From Ampelocalamus luodianensis (lineage: Eukaryota; Streptophyta; Magnoliopsida; Poales; Poaceae): 64,000 nucleotides of DNA. The notes under the pieces were generated by a model. The model made no database searches, was not told the DNA's origin, and was given only the letters and a program-made list of their open reading frames with translations. A program made the translations under genes and the position numbers. How positions within the stretch are numbered: the first letter of the stretch is position 1; the number at the start of each line of letters is the position of its first letter. This document shows, in pieces, positions 1-9,508 of this stretch. The stretch covers positions 40,368,342-40,432,341 of the forward strand of contig CM070619.1 in NCBI GenBank assembly GCA_036346255.1, read 5' to 3'.

Positions 1-493
1 GAATGCTCTTGACATGGTAGAAGTAAAATTCCCTCACTTAATATTGAGTTAAAATTAATGCCCTCCCAATTTGCAGCACCATCCAAAGTCTTGTATTTTA
101 ATGGTAGGTCTTGCCAAATCAGAGTGTCATTAACTCTCCTTGACTAGATGGGTTTGTGTCAGACACTTACACGCTTAGCATTGGTCTAACTTGACAAGGT
201 CATCATAACGGTTATGGACCTTGGGGCATAGGGTTGGGTGTCGGAGCATAGAGATGCTGCCCAACAACAAGAGTCATATAGAGATATGATTAGCAAAGGG
301 TTGCTTACCATACTCATTAATCTTCTAGCAGTGATGTCAAAGCTCACTAGGTGATTAATTAATTATGGATCTTGAATCACTAGAATATCATAAGAGGGAT
401 ATGGTATTTAGTGGGAGTATATTTATTAAATTGTTTAATACAAGTTACTTTTTGAACATATATCTTAGTTTTGCATATTTTATGTTGTAGATC
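1..493 (+). other. Copia 5' leader (untranslated internal region)
   Basis: There is no supported coding sequence here. The AT-rich stretch lies upstream of the first gag-like ATG (494) and resembles the long leader between LTR and gag of grass copia elements. The short minus-strand open frame at 380-625 overlaps gag on the wrong strand and has no recognisable product. Confidence 0.5.
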
Positions 494-1300
494 ATGGCAC
501 CAAGCTATGTACCTACATCGATTTTGCTTTACGTTCGGTGCTTGATAAGGAAAAACTAAATAGAACAAATTTTGCGGATTGGTCCCGCAACCTAAGATTG
601 TTCTTAGGCAAGATAAAAGGAACATGTTCTAGAGGAACCAATTCGGATGTGCACCGCTAAAAATCTGCTGCTTTGCTCTTAAAGCGCCTATAAAAAGGCA
701 AGTGATGAGTCCCTTGATGTTAGTTGTCTCACGCTTGCTATGAACTCAGACCTTGACGGTTTGAGAACACTGGGTCCTCTGATATGATCGTAGCGCTCAA
801 AGGCATGTTTGAGACACGAGAAAGAAGCGAGAGATATGAGATCTCAAAGAAATTTTTGGGTGTAAGCTAGTGAGGTAGTCAGGTGAGCCCACATGTAATC
901 ATGATGGTTGGTTACACACAGAGCTTGGAAAAACTTGGTTTTCCACTTAGTCAGAGTTGGCTCTGATTTGATGCTTGCTTCGCTTCACTGCAAGCTATGG
1001 GCCGTTCATTCTGAACTTCCATATGAATAGTTTAGACAAGAATCTCACCGAACTGCATATGATGCTCAAGACTGTGGAAGACAGTATGAAGAAATGCAAC
1101 AATCATGTGATGATGGTGCAAAAGAGTATGAGCTTCAAGAAGAAGGCTAAGACTAAGGTCAATGGAAAGGGCAAGGCTAAAGCTTGGATAGGATCCAAAC
1201 TAACAAGCCTAAGCCAAGACTAAGTCCGGCCCGACTCAAGAGAATGAATGCTTTTCTTTGCAAAGAGCGGGCCATTAGAAGAGGCGCAGAAATACCTTGT
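494..1300 (+). pseudogene. Copia gag remnant
   Basis: Gag forms the nucleocapsid that packages element RNA. The ATG at 494 opens a gag-like N-terminus; after an early frameshift the stretch at about 530-620 reads with the NFADW-type motif typical of copia gag (UBN2 family). Around 975-1220 a second open stretch is rich in Lys and Met and matches the gag C-terminal part (LTELHMMLK, KKKAKTKVNGK). A degraded zinc-knuckle region follows at about 1245-1290 (CFLCKE-like), with its later Cys/His positions disturbed. At least three frame changes and several stops separate these pieces. The assignment rests on motif order and on continuity with the protease and integrase downstream. Confidence 0.75.
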
Positions 1301-1545
1301 TTGATCTAAAAAGAATGGTGGGACTAAACCTTCCACTTCGTATTAATATTATAGATGTTTTCTTGCTGATTCTTACATTAACTCATGGGTATTTATCTAC
1401 CGGATCGGTTGCTCATATTTGCAATTCGATGCAGAGTCCAACAAGGATTAGGAGAGTTGCACGAGGCGAGATGGATCTTCGCATTGGGAATAAAGCAAGG
1501 GTTGCTGCATTAGCCGTCGGGACCTTGTCATTACTTTTGCCCTAG
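1297..1545 (+). pseudogene. Copia aspartic protease remnant, catalytic Asp lost
   Basis: The retroviral-type aspartic protease cleaves the Gag-Pol polyprotein. The motif expected as W-x-LDTG-x-x-H is present as YLSTGSVAHICNSMQ (about 1390-1430). The catalytic Asp position therefore reads Ser, and the following GSVAHICNSMQ string is typical of copia proteases. The open frame continues with the usual protease C-terminal part (RRVARGEMDLRIGN) and stops at 1545, just before the GAG-pre-integrase domain. With the Asp replaced, this copy cannot be an active protease even without the frameshifts. Confidence 0.75.
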
Positions 1546-1554
1546 GGATTTATT

Positions 1555-3175
1555 ATGGAATTAAATAATTGTTATTACATTCCGACCATGAGTAGAAACA
1601 TTATCTACGCCTCATGTTTGATGGCGAGAGGTTATAAATTCATTATTGAGAACAATAGTTGTTCTATATTTTTTAATGAAGTGTTTTATGGCTATGCACC
1701 TGTTTTGAATGGGTTGTTTATTTTGAATCTTGATGTTGCACCTATCTATAATATTAATGCGAAGAGGCTTAGGCCTAATAATATGAATTCTACTTTTATT
1801 TGGCATTGTCGTTTGAGTCACATAAGTGAGAAACGTATGAAGAAGCTCCATGATGATGGAATTCTAAACTCATTTGATTTAGAATCATTTGAAACGTGCG
1901 AATCTTGCCAACTCGGAAGATGACCAAGACTCCTTTCATTCGAAATGAGAGGCGTCCGACTGTTGGCACTCGTACATCCGATGTATGTGGACCAATGAGC
2001 ACGACGGCTAGAGGTGGTTTCGATGCTTCATTACCTTCACCGATGACTATAGTAGATATGGATATGTCTATTTAATGAGGCACAAGTCGGAATCCTTTGA
2101 AAAGTTCAAGGAGTTCCAGAGTGAGGTACAGAATCAACTTGGCAAGACAATCAAATCTTTACAATCTGATTGTGGAGGTGAATTTTTGAGCCAAGAATTT
2201 GGTGATCATTTGAAACAATGTGGAATTGTTCCACAGCTTACACCACCGGGCACTCCACAATGGAATGGGGTGTCGGAGCGGCGTAATCGGACCTTGTTGG
2301 ACATGGTTCGATCGATGATGAGCCAATCTGATCTGCCATTATATTTTTGGGGTTACGCTCTTGAAACTGTCGCTTTCACTTTAAATAAGTTACCATCAAA
2401 ATCAGTAGATAAGACACCATATGAGATGTGGACTAGGAAAAGTCCTAGTTTGTCTTTTCTAAGGATTTGGGGATGTGATGTCTATGTTAAACGTTTGACG
2501 TCTAATAAACTCACACCCAAGTCTGATAAATGCTTCTTTATAGGATATTCTAGGGAAACTAAAGGATATTACTTCTACAATAGGGAAGAGGGCAAAGTTT
2601 TTGTTGCCCGAAATGGTGTCTTTTTGGAGAAAGAGTTTCTTTCAAAAGAAGTCAGTGGGAGAAAGGTGCAACTCGAAGAAATTCAGGAAACATCTGAAAG
2701 TGTTTCAACTCCTACTGAACCTCTACAGGATGAACAAATTGTTGTTGAACCTGTAGATGAGACATCAGCCCCACATAGATCTAAAAGACCACGTCAATTG
2801 CCTGTAAGGTATGGGCATTACGTATTATTGTTGAATAATGATGAGCCTAAGTCTTATGAGGAAGCGATGATGGACCCAGACTCTGAGAAATGGCTTGGAG
2901 CCATGAAATCCGAGATAGACTCCATGAGTGACAATCAGGTTTGGAACCTGGTCGATCCACTTGATGGTGTTAAAACCATTGAATGCAAATGGATCTATAA
3001 GAAAAAGATTGATATGGATGGAAATGTTCACATTCATAAAGCTCGACTAGTTGCAAAAGGGTTTCGACAAGTTCAAGGGGTTGACTACGATGAGACTTTC
3101 TCACCGGTAGTGATGCTTAAATCTATACGGATCATTCTAGCTATTGCTGCATATTTCAACTATGAGATATGGTAA
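1555..3175 (+). pseudogene. Copia integrase and start of reverse transcriptase (broken)
   Basis: From 1555 to 1923 the frame encodes a GAG-pre-integrase domain ending with the zinc-binding WHxRLSHIS...CESCQ pattern (H-H-C-C). After a frame change, 2075-3175 encodes the integrase core: SDCGGEF carries the second catalytic Asp, and NGVSERRNR carries the Glu. The first catalytic Asp region (DDYSRYGYVY) is in another frame just upstream, near 2040-2075. The integrase C-terminal part (WGCDVYVK, FIGYS) follows. The reverse transcriptase then begins (CKWIYKKK, ARLVAKGFRQ, DETFSPV). The frame ends at a stop at 3173-3175, exactly where the motif A glutamine is expected. Confidence 0.9.
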
Positions 3176-4417
3176 ATGTATGTCAAAACGGCCTTCCTTA
3201 ATGGAAACCTAAGTGAGGATGTGTACATGACACAACCTAAAGGTTTTGTCGATGCAAAGAATGCTAGTAAAGTGTGCAAACTTCAAAAGTCCATTTATGG
3301 GTTGAAGCAAGCATCTCGGAGTTGGAATATACTTTTTGATGAGGAGATCAAAAGGTTTGGTTTCGTCAAGAACAAAGAAGAACCTTGTGTTTACATGAAG
3401 GTTAGTGGGAGCGCGCTTGTTATTCTAATCTTATATGTGGATGACATATTATTGATTGGGAATGACATTCCAATGCTGGAATCCGTTAAGGTATCATTGA
3501 AAAATAGTTTTTCTTTGAAGGACCTTGGAGGGGCGGCATATATCTTAGGGATCAAAATCTATAGAGATAGATCGAGAAGGCTAATTGGATTAAGCTAAAG
3601 TACTTATATTGACAAGATGTTGATTTGGTTCAGCATGCAGGATGCTAAGAAAGGGTTCTTGCCTATGTCACATGGCATAAGTCTTAGCAAGAGTTAGTGT
3701 CCTTTGACAACTGATGAGCGAGACCGTATGAATGGTATTCCATATGCTTCAGCTATTGGATCCATCATGTATGCCATGATATGTACTCGACCAGATGTAT
3801 CATATGCTCTAAGTGTTACGAGTAGATACCAAGCAGATCCCGGTGAAGGTCACTGGACAGTTGTGAAAAATATTCTTAAGTACTTAAGAAGGACTAACTT
3901 AAGAAGGACTAAGGATGTGTTCCTAGTTTATGGCGGTGATGAAGAGCTTGTTGTAAATGGTTACACCGATGCAAGCTTCCAAACCGACAAAGATGATTAT
4001 CATTCGCAATCTGGTTTTGTATTCATTTTGAATGGAGGAGTAGTGAGTGAAAAGTTCCAAGCAAGGGACGGTTCTTGATTCTACGACGGAGGTCGAGTAC
4101 ATTGCGACCAGAGGCTGGGCAGTGTTTGGATAAGGAATTTCATTCTTGAATTGGGTATGGTTCAGTGCCTCGGGCCCAATGGATCTCTATTGTGATAATA
4201 ATGGAGCCATTGCGCGAGCTAAGAGCCCGATCCCATCGAAGTCAAGCATATACTCGAGCATTACCACCTTATTCGCGAATTGGTGGATAGAGGGGATGTT
4301 AAGATATGCAAAATTCATACGGATTTAAATGTTGCTGATCCGTTGACAAAGCCTCTCACGCAACCAAAGCATGAGGTGCACACAAGAGCTATTGGTATTA
4401 GATACCTAAATGATTGA
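3176..4417 (+). pseudogene. Copia reverse transcriptase and RNase H remainder (broken)
   Basis: This completes pol. RT motif A reads MYVKTAFLNG where the family has MDVKTAFLNG, so the catalytic Asp is Tyr. Motif C, YVDDILLIG, is intact (about 3435-3460). Stops occur near 3598 and 3695. RNase H follows (GYTDASFQTD at about 3958-3990, then LYCDNNGAIA near 4180), with a frameshift near 4050 and the expected C-terminal pattern DPLTKPL (about 4340). The stop is at 4415-4417, 20 bp before the LTR. A 15-bp duplication near 3890-3912 repeats LRRT. Two lost active-site residues and multiple stops make it inactive. Confidence 0.9.
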
Positions 4418-4437
4418 CTCAACTGCAAGTGGGAGAT

Positions 4438-6038
4438 TGTTGGATATATGCCCTAGAGGCAATCATAGAGATGAGTATATTACATTATGTTCATAACATT
4501 GGATAATGTGTTATCTTGTTCCTAGAATTATATCGTTAATATTTGTCATCAAGTATGTGACTTGATTGTGAAACTCTGTATTTCTACGATAATTATTCTT
4601 AAACGTTCCCTGGTCGGAAACATATGAGGACACATATGAATAGACTAGCATATGTATGGTTGATGACCATGTTTCACAAGTCATAGATATGGAGATATCA
4701 AATCAATAATATGGACACATGTTAGAGAACATGGTGTTGGATAAGACCCACCTTGAGACACTATTGAGATTGTTATGATTCTATGTGTCGTTAGTTGGTC
4801 TCAAGCAATGATGACATATAATCCTTAGACCTGAGATCAGCATGGTTTCCTACATGTGTAATGGCACTATTAGGGGTTACCAAACACTACTCCGTAACTG
4901 GGTAGTTATAAAGGTAGCTTTCGGGTATGCTATGAAACATGTGGAGGAATATGACTGGTCGGGTATAGGATTTGCCCCTCCTAACATAACAGGAGAGATG
5001 TCTCTGGGCCCCTCGTTGTGGTCGAATAAAGAAAGTGCATGGCCATGCCACTAGTGGTCGAAGTGTCGACCACATGAAGTTATTCAACACTTGATCGAGA
5101 AAGTTTTGAACAGTCCATGGATGACATGTTATCTCAACTGGAGTTCAACCAGATGTCGTGAAGCAAAGCGAGAATACACAAGCAAGTCGTTCAGTTTCTG
5201 AAGTCGTAGACTGGCTGAAGTCGTCGACTAGTCAAAGTCGTATGGAGATGCGACCTAGTCGTAGACTACTCGAACATAATCACCAACTGGTTGTAAGGAG
5301 TTGCAAACTGGTCATAGTTAGGTACTAATCGGTCGTGGAGATTCTGAACTGGTGTAACTAATTATGGGAGTCGTGACTAAGTCTGAGCTGGTTGTAAGTG
5401 ATAAGGATCTGTCGTAGATCATATTGCATTAAGGTTCGTCAGATATATTACATGTGTGTTCGGAATCGTTATGTCTTTGCTAGATGCAGTGACGACTCAT
5501 GATCGGAAAGAGTTTACGAGTCACAACCGATTACACATGAACCTATAGGGTCACACACTTAAAGGGCTAGGATTTGATTTGGATGGAGATCCGAATTCTT
5601 ATAGGCCACGAGTTCCTAATGAGCCTCAGGTTGAGGACCCAATATGGATGCCTATATATAGAGGGGCGGTGGCATGGGGTATGATTGATCAATCTTTCTA
5701 GAAGAAATCACGAAACCCTAATAGCCACGTCTCCTCAACCACGCCGCCGGCGCTAGCATTCCTGCGCGTGGTGTCCCTGCCCCGTACGTGTGGATACCTT
5801 GGAGGTGTTGTTGCGAAGCATTTGCACTAGGACGATCTGCGACTCACGATGTTCATCGGAGTAGGAGGAGAAGGCGCGCGCAAATGCGACTCACGGCGCT
5901 TGACTACGTACATCGACTCTACTTCCGCTATGAGTCAGCGTATCTAGTGGTAATCTCGTGATCTATTACTAGCGGAGGTTCGTTGGTTGCGCGGTAAAAA
6001 TTTTGTTTGTGCTATCGTAGCCTTCCCGCGATCCTTCA
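4438..6038 (+). repeat. 3' LTR of the copia element
   Basis: It begins TGTTGGATATATGCCC directly after a polypurine stretch and ends near ...GATCCTTCA. The right end is set by comparison with the solo copy at 39019-40609 on the other strand, which shares the sequence up to this point and then diverges. Length is about 1.6 kb. The middle (about 5190-5410) contains many imperfect GTCGTAG/CTGGT units. A TATA box lies at 5653-5660. The two LTR copies in the window look roughly 85% alike by eye at their starts; I did not compute this. Confidence 0.85.
5653..5660 (+). promoter_or_regulatory. TATA box of the copia LTR promoter
   Basis: TATATATA follows GCC and precedes GAGGGGCGG within the LTR. It is about 380 bp before the LTR end, a normal place for the U3/R boundary. 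The related LTR on the minus strand keeps a similar box (39388-39397, reading CCTATATATT on the minus strand). In a 3' LTR it would drive transcription outward into gypsy A. Confidence 0.6.
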
Positions 6039-6177
6039 GAGTTCATCATCGAGTTGCTGCCCAGTACGCCCTGATTTCAAAGAGGCCGTATCGGATGCCT
6101 CCTAATGAGTTGGGGGAGTTGAAGAAGCAACTACATGAGCTTCAAGATAAGGATTTCATCCACCCTAGCTCATCTCC
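6039..6177 (+). pseudogene. Gypsy A pol, N-terminal reverse transcriptase piece
   Basis: Right after the copia LTR the sequence reads as the start of a Ty3/gypsy (chromovirus) [10 protein letters not shown], then after a 1-base frame change [20 protein letters not shown] and PSSSP. The family continues PSSSPWG, and the missing WG reappears at 9509 beyond the solo LTR. So this is the left piece of one pol gene split by an insertion; its own upstream part lies beyond the copia element, outside the window. Confidence 0.9.
6173..6177 (+). repeat. Target site duplication, left copy (TCTCC)
   Basis: TCTCC immediately precedes the solo LTR and recurs immediately after it at 9504-9508. Removing the LTR and one copy restores continuity of the RT coding sequence. 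Confidence 0.85.
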
Positions 6178-9100
6178 TATCGGGACCCTGGGTATACAAC
6201 CCCAGGACCCTTTGTGCATTCTGAACTAGTCCCAGATCAGTAGCTAGCTCGCACGGTTACAACATAGATGAAATCATATCCATACAACCAGATCACGAAG
6301 AAGCGGACAAATTAATATTAGTAGGTAGCAAAAGGACCTTATGGTCAAAGTCTTACAACAGTTGCCTCGCAGGGCTTAACAACAAAAGATAACTTGCAGC
6401 GGAACCAAAATATCTTGTGGAGGCCATTCGACAAGCCCACGGGCAATCGAGCGGAGGACACGACCTAATTCGCATAGTCTTCAAGGTACTCCTCTTCAAA
6501 GAGTGCAGTGCATCCAGGTTCTTCTGTGGGGATTAATCACATAGGGCGCAAGCCGTGAGTACTTTTGAATGTACTCAGCAAGTCGTAAGGAAATGTATGC
6601 AAATAGCATTCATGCGGGGCTTGACAAGGATGGCCTTATGGTTATTTTGCGGAAAGCAGTATTGACAGTAAATACAATAAGTAGATTGAAAAGCATAGTT
6701 TAAAAGATTAATACATAAGTGTCGCTTTCTTTTGCAATAACTAGTGAACACCCCGTTCACTTCCCAACCAAACCACCATTCCAACAGTTTTTATGAAAAT
6801 CTACCCCTCGTGTGAAATCACCAGGCATTGTCCATAACCGAGAACACGGCTATTCGAATAGTTTTACACTCTGCAGAGGTTGTACAGCTTTACCCACAAG
6901 AGATAATTGACTTGTAATGTCCGTCTGACACACTACCGAAGGTGTGCGACTAAGTTATTATCACAAGGCTTTTACAAACCTCTATTTTGACTCAGTTTGC
7001 TCGCTAAGAATTCGCCGCCCTGGCCCCCTCTTGCGCCAATTCAACAACCAAAACAGAACCGAATCAACACATTGCTAATTATTCAGCCAGGTCCACCCCA
7101 TCATGGACATGTGGTTGCACGGTATAGCCCAGATCAATGGCTTACAAGGTTAAGTCCTTAGTGGTTGCTTAGGCGAGACTACCTCATCCCATGTGCCTCG
7201 CACACCCAAGTGCCTCTCGCACCCAAAAACATGCCTCCTGCATCTTGCCTCCCGCATCCCACCTTTGCCACCGACCACTCGCCCAAGTATAAATCTTTTT
7301 ATACACCCAAGCCAATGGCGACCCCCGCCATGGCATAAAATTTTATAAAGGCGGCATCGCACCACAATTGACAGAACTGTGACATCGCACCACATTTGCA
7401 CAACCGTGGTATCACACCATCATTCCATATATCATTAGGTCAAAATTAATCATTAAGGATATGTGACCATGAACCCCATCGGATAACTAAAGCACAGCTA
7501 AGCATAATACGATACTCATGTTGGTAGTTTATCAATGTCCAACTAAAATAACCCATCCTATGGTGTCCAAGGAATTATGTCATTCAAAGGTGCATGTCGA
7601 TAGAAATTATTCTAGGAGGCATACAACAATTTGGCAATTAACTATTCCCGAAACCATTTAATATAAAAATAGCAATGCATGTTTATATCAAACAATATAG
7701 CTTTATAAAGTGGGCACGACATGGTCAAAGGTCTACAACTTGCCTTCGTTGAAGAGTTGAGGAGCTTCGGTCGTCGGGTCCAAGAATTCGTCCGAAACGC
7801 CGGAATCTATATGTGCGAAAAGAGCCAAATAAATAAAACAATCCCAAATAAATTCCAAATAATTACCAAATAAATACTAACAGAAAGATAAGGAATTTAG
7901 ATAAATTTAGAAATTTGAATCACTCGAATCGGAGTTCGAACGGAGAAGATACGGCCTCCGGAAGTTTGAAAAACTCATAAAATGAAGAAAAGGGATTTTT
8001 CCTGAATTTTTGAATTATTTTTGGAAAGGAAATTGGGTTTATGACGTCTGCTGACGTCAGCCACGAGATTTGTTTTCAGTGAGAATTGTTTTCTACATAA
8101 AGAGAAAAGCCACGTGGTCGCCACATGGGTGAGCACGTCGGAGGAGGCGAGGTGGCGAATGGATGCCAGCGTGGCGGCCATGTCAGCAGATGACGTCACC
8201 CCGGCGCTAGGTTTTCAGCCACGTCCGACAACGGCGGTTCCAACCGCGGCAGCGACAGCGAAGGTGCGCGCCGAAATCCCTGAGAGGTGGCGAACCTGCT
8301 GGTGCGGTCTGTCGCCCTCGGTGGTGACCAAAAGCGCAGTGGCGCTCAAGCTCGGCGGCGGAGCAGCGCAGTTGAAGACGGCGGAGGTAGTCCAGCGGGG
8401 TTCCGGCCTTGGGGAGGTGCGCACGAGATGCCCCTCGGTGATGCGGTGCTAGAGGCGGGGTCAACGGCGGCGGAGGAGTTGTGGTGGCGACGCAAAAGGC
8501 AGGGAGGCGAGCTCGGCGGCCGGCGACGAAAACTCAAATTGGAGGCGGAAAAGAGCGAGAGAGTGAGCGGGAGTAAAGGGGAAAGGAAGAGGTAGCCGCG
8601 GCGCACCCGTTGCGTGCTTAAATAGAGGAGGAGGAGGTCCGGAGGCGGGAGAACGCGCGCGGAGTTCCAACGTGCTTCGCGGACGAGGTAGCGTGTTCCA
8701 GGGATTCGGCGCGGAGAAGAAGGGATGCGATGGAGGGGACGGGGTCGGCGGAGAACGGGGACTTCAATGCGCGCTAAACCGGGCGGAGAAGGGGAGGAAA
8801 ACACGGGATGAGACGAAGCTCGCGTTGCGTTAATGGCAGGCTCGGGCGCTGCGCACGGAGAAGAAGGGGCTGGGGAAGAAAGGGGGGCTGAGGCCAACGG
8901 GTGGGGCCTCGAGGCCAGAGAGAGAGGAGGAGGGGTGAGGCGCGGAGCGGAGAAGGGCTCGGGGCTGGGCTGCCGCGTGCGCGAGACTGGGCCAAGAGCT
9001 AGGCCGCGCAAAGAGGAAAAAGGGGTCGTGGGCCGAGTGATTTGGCCCAAAGCCAAGGGAGGATTTTAAATTGATTTTTTATTTAAGAAAAAGCCAGAAA

Positions 9101-9503
9101 ATGAAAACCATTTTAGAAAATTTCTAAAGTCGTCCAAAAATTCTAGGAAAATTCACATAATATCCTGGAATTATTTAGGACTTAATAAAATACTTTTATC
9201 TAAACTTTAGCTTTTGATTTTGCAAAATAAAATAAATTTTTAATTTTAGGTCAAAGGAAAACCCATTTCTAAATTCTTGAAAATGCAATAAAGGACTTAA
9301 AATAATAATTTTGACTTTTAAATCCAATAAAATCTAGGAAACTCCAATAAACTAACTTTAATTTAATTAAAGTTTAATTAATTCAAATTAAACTATTTTA
9401 AATTCTAAATTTTCAAGTTAAGCTTTACCAACTTAATAAGACCAAATGGTTATTTTTAAATTTTTCAAAATTTTCAAAAACTCAGGAAATTTGGGATGTT
9501 ACA
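6178..9503 (-). repeat. Solo LTR of a Ty3/gypsy element, 3.3 kb, minus strand
   Basis: On the minus strand it starts TGTAACATCCCAAATTT (9503 downward) and ends ...GGTCCCGATA at 6178, so the terminal CA has decayed to TA. It is flanked by TCTCC duplications and has no internal domain, as expected after recombination between two LTRs. An AT-rich U3 (9060-9500) is followed by a GC-rich section (8100-9050) and a non-coding R/U5 that includes the CTATTCGAATAG block (6850-6861). The long open frames in the GC-rich part (for example 8346-9056) are base-composition artefacts. Confidence 0.88.
8616..8625 (-). promoter_or_regulatory. TATA-like box of the solo LTR
   Basis: The minus strand reads CTATTTAAGC in the GC-rich part of the LTR, a typical position for the core promoter of large-LTR gypsy elements. 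This is a sequence match only; transcription is not shown. Confidence 0.4.
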
Positions 9504-9508
9504 TCTCC

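Larger units (their letters stand above)
1..6038 (+). mobile_element. Ty1/copia LTR retrotransposon (Angela/BARE-like), 5'-incomplete in window, decayed
   Basis: The order gag, protease, integrase, reverse transcriptase, RNase H is the Ty1/copia order. A 3' LTR beginning TGTTGGATATATGCCC follows a purine-rich tract (about 4425-4437); this start resembles grass Angela/BARE LTRs. No 5' LTR is seen, so the element extends left of the window. The 3' LTR ends near 6038, and the next base continues a gypsy pol reading frame, so the copia element is inserted inside gypsy A. The expected 5-bp target duplication on the right would be GAGTT (6039-6043); its partner is outside the window. Many frameshifts and stops show it cannot encode its own proteins. 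Confidence 0.9.

Noticed and set aside
8346..9056. 236-codon minus-strand open frame
   Set aside because: It lies wholly in the GC-rich part of a solo LTR with overlapping frames on both strands, is Ser/Pro/Arg-rich and has no domain; a base-composition artefact.
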